From assembly GCF_001649575.2 (NCBI RefSeq), contig NC_051452.1, positions 6,350,348 through 6,414,347 on the forward strand: a stretch of 64,000 bases of DNA, written 5' to 3'. Below are positions 26,301-35,366 of this stretch, in pieces. Numbering within the stretch: position 1 is the first letter of the stretch; the number at the start of each line of letters is the position of its first letter. The DNA is from Kryptolebias marmoratus. Lineage: Eukaryota > Chordata > Actinopteri > Cyprinodontiformes > Rivulidae. The translations under genes were made by a program, and so were the position numbers. Under the pieces are notes generated by a model. That model did not search any database. It was not told where the DNA came from and saw nothing but the letters and a program-made list of their open reading frames with translations.

Positions 26301-28558
26301 CAACTGCAGCCGGACGCCCGCCAACTACAAGGAGCGCCTGGAGCAGACGGTGGAACGCTGCGTCCACATCAACGGCGTCACGCCGCACTTCAACAGCCGG
26401 GGTTACGGAGAAGTCCTGGGCCCCCCACGGCAGGAGCTAACAGGGGACGACCAGTCCCCCAGCTCCTCCACCAGCCTGGAGGGGCCTCTGGCCACACCCA
26501 AAGACTACAGCCACTACAACGGCCACTTCAACGGCATGGCGCCCAGCCCGTCGGACACGAAGAGCCTGAGCAGCGAGGAGGACCTGCGGCAGCCGGACTC
26601 CCCCTCATCAGAGCTGCTCCACTACCGCTCCAGGACCTTCAACATGGGAGAGCTGGTCTGGGGCCAGCTGAAGGGCTTTCCACCCTGGCCCGCCAAGCTG
26701 GCTGGGGACGAGCAGGTGCACTGTGCTGCTGTGCAGCTGAGAGAGCAGGCCAAGGTGAGCCACCGCTCTGAACCAACTGCGTTTATTTAGGAGGGATGAA
26801 TCCTGGCCTAAAGAGCTGCAACATAAATCTGTACTGATGATGACGTGACACTGATGAAGACGAGTCCAGAGTCTTTGTCGTTTCCTAACGTCTCTGGTCT
26901 TCCTGCAGGTGGAGCCTGAGAAACTAAAAACACTAACGCATGACTTGGAGGCGCTGGACCGAGCTGCCAAAAGAGGCCTGAAGTAAGGATTATCTTGATT
27001 TAAGCCACGTTAAGTGTCACTGAACCAGATAAAATGCAAATATCTTCACTTGTTGTCCAACAGACAGGGGAAACTGAATAATAATCCCCTAAAAGCTGCT
27101 CTCCACGAGGCCATGAGTGAGCTGGATAAGATGTCGGGCGCAGTGAGTATTTCCTTCTTTCCCATCTTCTAAAACGTTCTGCTCGGCCTAAAGTCAGGCT
27201 TCCACTGTCCGTGTCCAGAAAATAGCGAGAAAACACAGAATTTTTCACTTGGAGTCGCACTGAATGACCAGTTAGCAGAAGTTCATACATCAGGGATGAG
27301 ATTTTTCCGGTTTCATCTTTACTCCCGGCTTTTTAAAGACGATCTGGACCGGTTCTGAGGAGAAGTTTTCTTCTATTTAAAGCTCAAACTTTAGTATGAC
27401 GACGTGTTTAAAATAATCCTACACAGAATATAGTAAAGAAAACTGATTAACGAGGGAAGAGCTATCGAGGGAAGAGCTATCGAGGGAAGAGCTATCGAGG
27501 GAAGAGCTATCGAGGGAAGAGTTAACGAGGGAAGAGTTAACGAGCCGCTGTCCTCCAGGTTTGAGGGAACAGGATGTCGGATTTAAAACGGCAGCGGAGG
27601 GGAAACTTAGTTTCATCTCAGGATTTTTAATAATTTCTCCTGCAAACGATGAACAGTTTGTGAAACAAAAACACACAAACAAATTGTTCTGCCGTTATTG
27701 TTTTATCCAGAACATATCAGCGTTATTTCTGCTGAAAGAGCAGCTCATTTTCTGATCTTAAACTCGTTAAAAAGTATTTTTAGACCCAATAAAGACAATA
27801 ATTGAATGTTCTCTGAACCTGAGTTTACTTATCAGGAGCTCCTACTCGGGTCTGATCTGTGTCGCTCAAATATAAATATATTTAAAGCACTAAATCACAC
27901 ATTTAGAATGACCTACTTATTTATTAATGGAAGATAAAACTCACTAATAAGCATTAATAGTTACGATGGGAAAGATTCAGCTTTAATCTCGTTCAGCAGC
28001 AACACGATAAATAATGTAAAAAGTTCACAAAATGCACAAGAAAATGGTCATTAAATGATGTAATAAACAACACATCAGATGTAATTTGTTCAATAATTCT
28101 GTTGATTTAAATATTTGACAGAAATCCTCCGATCCACGTCCAGCTTCCTGAACGTTTTCAGGCTTTTTTAAAATCAAATCCCTGATTTTTATCACCAAAA
28201 AGATGAAGTTCCAGTTCTGTAGAGTCACTCGGTCTGATCAGAGAAGCGTTTAAAACACCAACGGAGGGAAAATGTGTCTCGAGTTCTTCAGACTAGTCCT
28301 GAATTCCAGCGCGGAGGAACGGAGAACCCTCCTGAACGTTTGAGACGTTCTCCATCTTCCATTTGTCCCCAGCGCTGTGTTCTGGTCGTGTCGCTGCGGT
28401 TCAGCTGGTTCAGGTGCGACTCAAAGTGAAAGTCTGCGTTGTTTTCTGCCTCCACCTGCCTTCACCTGCCTCCACCTGCCTCTGTGTGCCTCCAGCTCCC
28501 GACCCGGGACCGTCAGCTGATGCTCCCCAAGCCCAAGAGGAGGAAGATCTCCAGATAA
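14375..28558 (+). CDS. mbd5: Methyl-CpG-binding domain protein 5 (MBD + PWWP chromatin protein)
   Basis: Nuclear chromatin protein of the MBD5/6 group, known to associate with the PR-DUB (BAP1/ASXL) deubiquitinase complex and linked in humans to 2q23.1 neurodevelopmental disorder. Coding exons are 14375-14484, 16389-16491, 18396-18567, 18783-21134, 25353-25549, 25636-26754, 26909-26982, 27064-27142 and 28496-28558. Phases agree throughout and give 1422 aa, slightly shorter than mammalian MBD5. The MBD spans about residues 20-90 (VPIGWQRK, then [14 protein letters not shown], then [20 protein letters not shown]). A long Pro/Ser/Met/Gly-rich region is encoded by the 2.35 kb exon. The PWWP domain begins near residue 1312 ([14 protein letters not shown]). 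The C-terminus is basic ([10 protein letters not shown]). The PWWP domain and the near-identical MBD distinguish it from MBD6, which lacks PWWP. The start ATG has G at -3, and MNGGK matches the family start. Confidence 0.95.
14485..16388 (+). other. mbd5: mbd5 intron after the first MBD exon
   Basis: Starts with donor GTATGT and ends with TGTGTGCAG. Most of it is AT-rich and featureless. A CpG-rich island-like block lies at 15380-15560 (GCCGCCGCTCGCCGCG, GCGGCCGCTCGAGCGG). It is not coding in a way that fits mbd5 and could be a regulatory element. Confidence 0.5.
16600..17035 (-). repeat. Dispersed repeat family copies (16.6-17.0 kb, minus orientation)
   Basis: Two adjacent minus-strand pieces. 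The first has GAATGACTCTCAGCTACTAC (16651-16670), the complement of the GTAGTAGCTGAGAGTCAT module. The second has CTGTGGCAGCCATCTT (16951-16966), the complement of the AAGATGGCTGCCACAG module, and then GATATCTTGCTAAC (17007-17020). Both lie in the mbd5 intron between the two MBD-coding exons. Confidence 0.55.
17925..18225 (+). repeat. Dispersed repeat family copy (18.0 kb)
   Basis: Near full-length copy: GTTAGCAACATATCTCATTAACC, then GATGTACATCTACGCCTGATT, then TTCAAGATGGTCAC, then GAGCTGTGGTAGTATCTGAA, then CTCATGAGATGGCAGAATATC. It ends about 170 bases before the 18396 mbd5 exon. Confidence 0.6.
21170..21890 (-). mobile_element. Degenerate DNA transposon, copy A (minus orientation)
   Basis: Read on the minus strand it contains GGACCAAAGAGGAGAACTGT, TCTGAGGTCAGCCTGCCTCTC, GATGGTATGGGGGTGCATTA and CTGGAAAGGATCTCCAGGTT. 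The same words occur in plus orientation at 46335-46880. The outer part includes GTTTGTAAATAAAGAAATGC, typical of a common fish Tc1/mariner-like element whose transposase has decayed. The reading frame is broken; superfamily assignment is by memory of similar repeats. Confidence 0.5.
23950..24340. other. C-rich / CpG-rich block in mbd5 intron
   Basis: Unlike the flanking AT-rich intron, this block is C-rich on the plus strand with GGGGGG runs near 24270. It includes a Y-box-like CCAATCATCACTCGGTTCCC and TCCCATGGCGACG. Its open frames have no domain. It may be a regulatory element or an intronic promoter; nothing in the sequence settles this. Confidence 0.35.
27448..27545 (+). repeat. 15-bp tandem repeat in mbd5 intron
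   Basis: About six tandem copies of CGAGGGAAGAGCTAT, with the first and last units changed to GTTAA in place of GCTAT. It lies about 300 bases after the 27142 donor. Confidence 0.85.
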
Positions 28559-29629
28559 CATTGAATGTGTCGGCCCGGGAACGTCCTCGAAGCCGCCGGA
28601 GGCCCTGGGAGCGCTCCGGGGCCCTAACAGGTGCTACACAAGAACCGCCAGCGGTTCGCCGTTGTTCCAGGAGATCCGCCTGACTTCACGACTGACCGCA
28701 GAACGGTGCTGGAAACTAAAATCACCGATACAGTTTAAACTGTAGGACAAAACGGAAAAAAAACAAAACAAAACAAAAAAAAATGGAAAAATACGAAAAA
28801 ACAAAAAAAAAATCAAACAGTTGCAATTTGTCTACAGCTCACTGAATTAACTATTTTTTTCTAGTATAAGATAGTAAAATAAACAAAAAAAAGCTACAAG
28901 CGTTACCTTACATATTTAAGAAAAATAGACAGTCCAAATATTTCTGATACATTTTCAATATGTACATAGATAATCCTGAAATTTCATGCTATTATGAATT
29001 GTATGTAAATATTGTACAATGTCATGTACAAGCGTACCTAATGCACATTTTATCTTTTATTGTACAAAAACAAAGCAGTAGAAGTGAACCAATGTCTGGG
29101 TTTCTATTCAGAAGTGCAAACGACAAATAATACAGCCTAAAGCTTTTATACGACGGACTGTGGCGCTCCGATCCGTCGGTTCTTTTCTGAAGGAACCGTC
29201 CTGGGAAAAAAAACAGGCATGACGAGTATTTGAGAACTCCATTACAGTTTTCACTTCATGCCAGCTGAGTGTTCGTTTCTCACCGGGGATAAAAAGTTAA
29301 AAACAAACAAACAGAATGAACTTTACCAGCAGAAAGTGTTCGGTGTCTGTCAGTCTTCATCGCTCCACCAGCCGCCGCTTTTCATCCGGAACGAGCGGGA
29401 CGGCCGCTCGGAAAAGGAAGGGAAGGCCTTTTTATTGGTTTGACTATCAGGAACAAAAGAGGAATCAAAAACCCTAAACAAACCTGCGATGGCCGAGCGT
29501 TTCAAAGATTCTGATCAGAAGTTTTTCTGGACCGCAAACCTTTACCGGAGGAGAACAGGGAGGCCATTCCTGACGTTTCCAAAGCAGCTAAACTGACAGA
29601 AACGCTGGTGTGTTTAAGGCGTGTTTAAG

Positions 29630-30037
29630 GCGTGTTTGAAGCATCTTTGTGGTGTCTTTGAGGCTTCTTTGATGTGTCTTTGAGGTGTCTTTGAGGATTC
29701 TTGCTTCTTTGAGGCGTTTTTGAGGCGTCTTTTAGGTGTCTTTGAGGCGTCTTTGAGGTGTCTTTGAGGCGTCTTTGAGGGGTCTTTGAGGCGTCTTTGA
29801 GGTGTCTTTGAGGCTTCTTTGATGTGTCTTTGAGGCTTCTTTGAGGGGTCTTTGAGACGTCTTTGAGGTGTCTTTGAGGCTTCTTTGATGTGTCTTTGAG
29901 GCTTCTTTGAGGGGTCTTTGAGACGTCTTTGAGGTGTCTTTGAGGCTTCTTTGATGTGTCTTTGAGGCTTCTTTGAGGTGTCTTTGAGGCGTCTTTGAGG
30001 CTTCTTTGAGGCGTCTTTGAGGTGTCTTTGAGGCTTT
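29630..30037 (+). repeat. 11-bp minisatellite A
   Basis: Roughly 36 imperfect tandem copies of an 11-base unit, GTCTTTGAGGC or GTCTTTGAGGT, with variants such as TTCTTTGATGT. Because 11 is not a multiple of 3, each frame cycles every 33 bases. This yields a fake 11-residue repeat (Lys/Ser/Thr/Asp-rich) on the minus strand. No functional protein is implied. Confidence 0.9.
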
Positions 30038-31199
30038 TTCTACGTTTTGGAGAAAAGATTTGGCGCCGATCTGAGGTCAGCAGTGAAGGAAGCTGACCTC
30101 GGATCAGCACCATGTTGTTGTTTTCGTTGTTTCCGCGGAATAAACAAACCTGTAACCCTCGGCTTCAAGAACCAGAAGGTTCCAGGACAAACCAGACAGC
30201 CTGACTTGTAATAATCTGGTCTCCACGGCGACACGCCTGCGTCTGTCACTCCCTGAAGTCAGTGAGACAAACGTCAGGTTTGTCTTTTACTCTTCGTCCT
30301 GTGCAGCACTTTGATTAAATCTTCTTATATTCATTTAAATTTTAAAAAAATACAAACTGGATGAAAAATTAAGAAAGAAGAGCTGTGATCAGTCGACCTC
30401 GGCTCCGATTCTGGAGGAGGAAACATCGTTATTTATTCACGTCTAATTCGATTTCAGCCCTAAAAGAGGAAGAAGAGTTTCAGTGCGAAGATTTGGACAT
30501 TTTAGACACTTGATGGGTTGGAGACATCAACTGTTAGTTTAACATTTAATAAAAACAGGAGAAACGATCGAACTGTTAAAGAAGTTAAACATCCTCCTGT
30601 TGTTTATCTGCCGCACGTTTTATTTTGAAGGTTTAAAGTGTTTCAGAACCGAGATGAAGACCAAATATCACCAGGGCCGTTCTTCTTCTTCAGTCCTCTG
30701 AGGCTGAAAACTGGAACTGAACTTCCAGGGTTTTTGTTTCCAGGTGGAAGATACGACACAGGTGCTTAAAATAAAATAAATTTTTAAACTTTAGTGGATC
30801 TGAGGCCGTTTCATGCCAGGCACGGTTTGGGTTTTTGGTTCCTCCTTTCGGCTCAGAAGAAGAAACTTCCTTGTTTGTGTTTTTCCGAGCGGCCCGTCGG
30901 GAGCAGAAGGAAAAGTCCACCCTCAGGATGGATGACATGAGACCCAGCTGTGCACAGATGCTTTAACTTCACCTCAGAAAGGCGCTGGGGTGGATTTTTC
31001 CTTCGGAGGCAGCGGTTTACGGCTCTGTTCCTGTGCTTGTTTGTACAGTATTTTATTTAATATTCATGACTGTATTTTTAATTTGGTTTCATTTTTCCTG
31101 CAGTTTTAGCTTTAGGGCGACTAACCGACCTCAGAGTCCAGATCATGAAAACAAACACTAACTTGATGAAAGCATTTCTTGCATTTAGAGGCCTTTTTG

Positions 31200-31229
31200 T
31201 TTGTTGTTTGTTTGTTTGTTTGTTTGTTT
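31200..31229 (+). repeat. (TTTG)n microsatellite
   Basis: About seven copies of TTTG/TTGT. Unremarkable simple repeat in the presumed mbd5 3' UTR. Confidence 0.8.
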
Positions 31230-32169
31230 TCTTTTTGCTTGTTGATGTAAATTATTTATGTACAGTACTCCATATTTATTTTAAGCTTTACAAATATGCT
31301 AGATGGCAATAATACTACCAAGAGTTGAGAACTAAAGCCTTATATGTGTGTATATGTTTGTTTTTGGTCGTGTGTTCTGACTCCATCACAAAATGTCATG
31401 TTCTGCTTTTATTTAAGACGTGATGATGACTTTCTTTATTTTTTATTTTCACGATGAGGCTCTCCGATCTCCTGTTTTGGTTACAGATCGTGTCATAGGA
31501 GAGGATCACGTTATTTATGAAAAAGGTCGTTTTAAACACTACGGATTATCAGAAACAAAAATCCAATCACTACCGATTTATCAAGTGCAATAATCCGAGA
31601 AAGATCAACAGCTTCTGATGTCTTTGACTTTGTTCCTTTCGTCCTCTAATATACGCAGATCATCGGACTTCTCTTTGGGGTTTTCTGATTAAAGGAAGCG
31701 TCTCGCTGAGCCGGACTGTAAGAAAAACAGTTCATTAGAAACTTGAGCGTCACGTTGTTTCATTTCCACCGGCCACCTCGATGGTGCTGTTTCAGATTCA
31801 CTGATCGTCAGTTCTGAAGTGTGGGTCTGCGCTCAATGTCAACAAACCACCTGTAGGCTCATCAGGAGACTTCACTCATCACTGAGCCGTCTTCAGCTAC
31901 TTCGGCTGATTCTGTAAAAACAAGCCCGTCAGCGTCTTTAACCTCCTGGAGTCCATTTTAGGAAAGACGAGCAGAGAGCTGCAGCTTCGGCGGTTTTCTG
32001 TCAGAGGAAAGCTTCGTTTCAGGAGCCTAAACTGAGACGGGTTTGAGACGCTCGTAGCAACTCTATATCTATTATGAAAGAAAATTTTCAGCACAAATCA
32101 TTTGAACATCGTTTAAAACTCTCGTGACGAGCCTGTGAGACTGACTGTAAATCAAGGACCTCCGGGAAC

Positions 32170-32695
32170 GTTTCGAGACTCTAAAGACTCTTTAAAGACA
32201 CTTCGGAGACTCTCTAAGGACTTTGGAGAAACTTTGGAGACATTTTCAAGACTTTAAAGTCTCTTTGGAGACTCTTTAAGGACTTTGGAGACTTTAAAGA
32301 CTTTAGGGACTCTTTAGAGACTCTTTGGAGACTCTTTAGAGACACTTTGGAGACTCTTTAAGGACTCTTTAAAGACTTTTTAGAGAAACTAGAGACATTT
32401 TAATGACTTTAAGGACTCTTTGGAGACTCTTTAAGGACTCTTTAAAGACTTTTTAGAGAAACTAGAGACATTTTAATGACTTTAAGGACTCTTTGGAGAC
32501 TCTTTAAGGACTTTGGAGACTTTAAAGACTTTAGGGACTCTTTAGAGACTCTTTGGAGACTCTTTAAGGACTCTTTGGAGACTCTTTAAGGACTCTTTGG
32601 AGACTAAAGACTCTTTAAGGACTCTTTGGAGACTCTTCAGAGACACTTTGGAGACTCTTTAAGGACTCTTTGGAGACTCTTCAGAGACTCCCTCC
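32170..32695 (+). repeat. 11-bp minisatellite B, copy 1
   Basis: Tandem 11-base units alternating GACTCTTTGGA and GACTCTTTAAG, giving a 22-base higher-order period, with diverged units such as GACTTTAAAGA. About 45 units. Copy 2 of the array is at 35556-36043 and has a different internal order. Confidence 0.88.
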
Positions 32696-32835
32696 TGAAT
32701 GTTGGTCAGCAGCTCAGTGAATTGTCACCTGAACTGAAAAGAATTGAGCACAAAAAAGAAAAATCAGGTTTTTCTTTGCAGGAAAGTCAGTTTGTTGTGA
32801 ATGTTGACGTGAAAACAGCTGAAATAAGCACTAAA

Positions 32836-32922
32836 GACAGAGAGACAGACAGAGACAGACAGACACAGACAGACACAGACAGACACAGACAGAGACAGAC
32901 AGAGACAGACGGAGGCAGGCAG
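32836..32922 (+). repeat. AGAC-type microsatellite, copy 1
   Basis: Runs of AGACAGAC and AGACACAG spanning about 85 bases, repeated identically at 36184-36270. The open frames through it are low-complexity artefacts. Confidence 0.85.
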
Positions 32923-34169
32923 ACAGGCGGCCCATGGCGCTCAGACGGGTGAAGTATTTCCCTGAAGAGTCCAGCTCTGTTTTCTTTATGGAATAAGAAA
33001 CATTTCCTCTCAAAGAACGTCTCTTTTTCTGCGTCGTCTAACTTTCCCTCCTCGTCTGAAATTCTCGAGGAACCTTCTGAAGATGTCACGTTCTGTGTCG
33101 GTAAAGTTCATTCTGGTCCTCCGCCCCGCGTTTGTTTTGTTTTTTTTGTTTTATTTAAGGATTTCTGTCGGTTTGGTTTGTTATTTTTGGTGCAATGACC
33201 TACAGGAAGCCAGCCCCGGTCTCTTCCTCCTCGCCTGTGATAGTTTGTGTTGAGGTGTGAGTGTGACTTCTTTTATTTTTCTCTCTTGAAACTGCTTTCT
33301 GTTGTCAGTATTTTATTTCTTCAGCCCGTGGTGAAGTATATATTTGTCACTGATATATACTTTCCAGGAGAACCAGACTTGTGTGAAGTACTTTGTTTTC
33401 CTTTCTGCATTATCGTGGGTTAGAGATAGTGTGTCAGAGTCCATAATTCTGAGACTTTTTTTGTTTTTTTAATGGTTTGATGTAAGCAGCATTTTTTTGT
33501 AAATATTGTGAAACATTACAGGTCATGCAGTGATGTAACATTTGGAATAATGTTGCACAGATGTTTAAGATATTAAAAAACATGTTCACTCTTAACTGAA
33601 TGATGTGTTTCTGCTACTTTTTTATTTTAATGAACCGATAAATAAATCTGTGGTTACACGCTGCCCTCCAGAGGCCGAGAAGGGAAGTGCATCTTTGAGA
33701 ATTCTCTTATTTTTATCTCATTCGACGTTTAAAGTGTCCTGAAAATAAAACTTCAGGTCGGTGATGGCAGCGTCCGAAGAAGAGGCGTTTTGTGACGCGG
33801 CAGTCCGACGGATTACACCTTCAGTGCTTTGTTTACGTTGGGCGCGGACCCGCGTTTTCAGCAGTAAGCTCCTTCGGACGGCGGAGGTCGATGTTAAAGC
33901 TGCGGGGTCAAAGGTCAACTCTGTGTTTGGGGAACGAAGTCGAGCAGATTTATCTGGAGCTAATAAATGAATCAAATCAGCTGAAGAATCACACAGAAAT
34001 CTACTCTAGCTGATTTAAGTCTCTAAGAAGTTCTTTCAGCTGCTTTTCATCTCCTAAAGTGAAAATTTTTTTTATTTAAAAAATTGCAAATTATCTGTCA
34101 GGATGGAGTGAACGCTGAGCGCTAAATGAAGCCGAAACTGATGTTAAAGATGAGAGGAGCCGAAGACGG

Positions 34170-34423
34170 ATTGAAAGGTCAGCTAGAAGCTAAAAGAAGC
34201 CAAAGGCCGTCTGGAAGCTAAAAGGAGCCAAAGGCCGTCTGGAAGCTAAAAGGAGCCAAAGGCCGGCTAGAAGCTAAGAGGAGCCAAAGGCTGGCTAGAA
34301 GCTAATAGGAGCCAAAGGCTGGCTAGAAGCTAATAGGAGCCAAAGGCCGTCTGAAAGCTAAAAGGAGCCAAAGGCCGACTGTAAGCTAAAAGGAGCCAAA
34401 GGCCGGCTAGAAGCTAAGAGGAG
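34170..34423 (+). repeat. 28-bp minisatellite, copy 1 (truncated by gap)
   Basis: Nine or so units of a 28-base repeat: GCTAAAAGGAGCCAAAGGCC followed by GTCTGGAA or GGCTAGAA. It breaks off inside a unit at the N run, so its length here is unknown. Confidence 0.88.
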
Positions 34424-35366
34424 NNNNNNNNNNNNNNNNNNNNNNNNNNNNNNNNNNNNNNNNNNNNNNNNNNNNNNNNNNNNNNNNNNNNNNNNNNNNN
34501 NNNNNNNNNNNNNNNNNNNNNNNNNNNNNNNNNNNNNNNNNNNNNNNNNNNNNNNNNNNNNNNNNNNNNNNNNNNNNNNNNNNNNNNNNNNNNNNNNNNN
34601 NNNNNNNNNNNNNNNNNNNNNNNNNNNNNNNNNNNNNNNNNNNNNNNNNNNNNNNNNNNNNNNNNNNNNNNNNNNNNNNNNNNNNNNNNNNNNNNNNNNN
34701 NNNNNNNNNNNNNNNNNNNNNNNNNNNNNNNNNNNNNNNNNNNNNNNNNNNNNNNNNNNNNNNNNNNNNNNNNNNNNNNNNNNNNNNNNNNNNNNNNNNN
34801 NNNNNNNNNNNNNNNNNNNNNNNNNNNNNNNNNNNNNNNNNNNNNNNNNNNNNNNNNNNNNNNNNNNNNNNNNNNNNNNNNNNNNNNNNNNNNNNNNNNN
34901 NNNNNNNNNNNNNNNNNNNNNNNNNNNNNNNNNNNNNNNNNNNNNNNNNNNNNNNNNNNNNNNNNNNNNNNNNNNNNNNNNNNNNNNNNNNNNNNNNNNN
35001 NNNNNNNNNNNNNNNNNNNNNNNNNNNNNNNNNNNNNNNNNNNNNNNNNNNNNNNNNNNNNNNNNNNNNNNNNNNNNNNNNNNNNNNNNNNNNNNNNNNN
35101 NNNNNNNNNNNNNNNNNNNNNNNNNNNNNNNNNNNNNNNNNNNNNNNNNNNNNNNNNNNNNNNNNNNNNNNNNNNNNNNNNNNNNNNNNNNNNNNNNNNN
35201 NNNNNNNNNNNNNNNNNNNNNNNNNNNNNNNNNNNNNNNNNNNNNNNNNNNNNNNNNNNNNNNNNNNNNNNNNNNNNNNNNNNNNNNNNNNNNNNNNNNN
35301 NNNNNNNNNNNNNNNNNNNNNNNNNNNNNNNNNNNNNNNNNNNNNNNNNNNNNNNNNNNNNNNNNN
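34424..35366. other. Assembly gap (943 N)
   Basis: Undetermined bases between the two copies of the duplicated segment. Any reading frame crossing it is meaningless. Its odd length suggests an estimated rather than default gap. Confidence 0.99.

Larger units (their letters stand above)
28559..33650 (+). other. mbd5: mbd5 3' UTR and downstream flank
   Basis: No coding exon follows the TAA at 28556-28558. The sequence has the look of a long vertebrate 3' UTR: A/T-rich, with Pumilio-type motifs TGTAAATA (29004-29011 and 33499-33506) and polyadenylation hexamers ATTAAA (33572-33577) and AATAAA (33641-33646). Mammalian MBD5 also has a long 3' UTR. It is interrupted by two minisatellites (29630-30037 and 32170-32695) and an AGAC microsatellite. 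The true 3' end could be much nearer the stop codon. Confidence 0.5.
31981..34423 (+). repeat. Duplicated segment, copy 1
   Basis: This stretch reappears at 35367-37771. The offset is 3386 bases at the left end and 3348 bases after the 11-bp minisatellite, so copy 2 is 38 bases shorter within that array. Outside the array I see no differences by eye. The copy ends exactly at the N run. It contains the presumed end of the mbd5 3' UTR, minisatellite B, an AGAC microsatellite, a CpG-rich 33760-33920 stretch and the start of a 28-bp array. Confidence 0.9.

Noticed and set aside
25612..26388. A 258-residue minus-strand open frame opposite the PWWP-proximal mbd5 exon
   Set aside because: It is an antisense shadow of a real exon whose plus-strand frame matches MBD5.
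29625..30113. A 162-residue minus-strand frame with an 11-residue repeat, looking like a repetitive structural protein
   Set aside because: Fully explained by an 11-bp minisatellite read in cycling frames.
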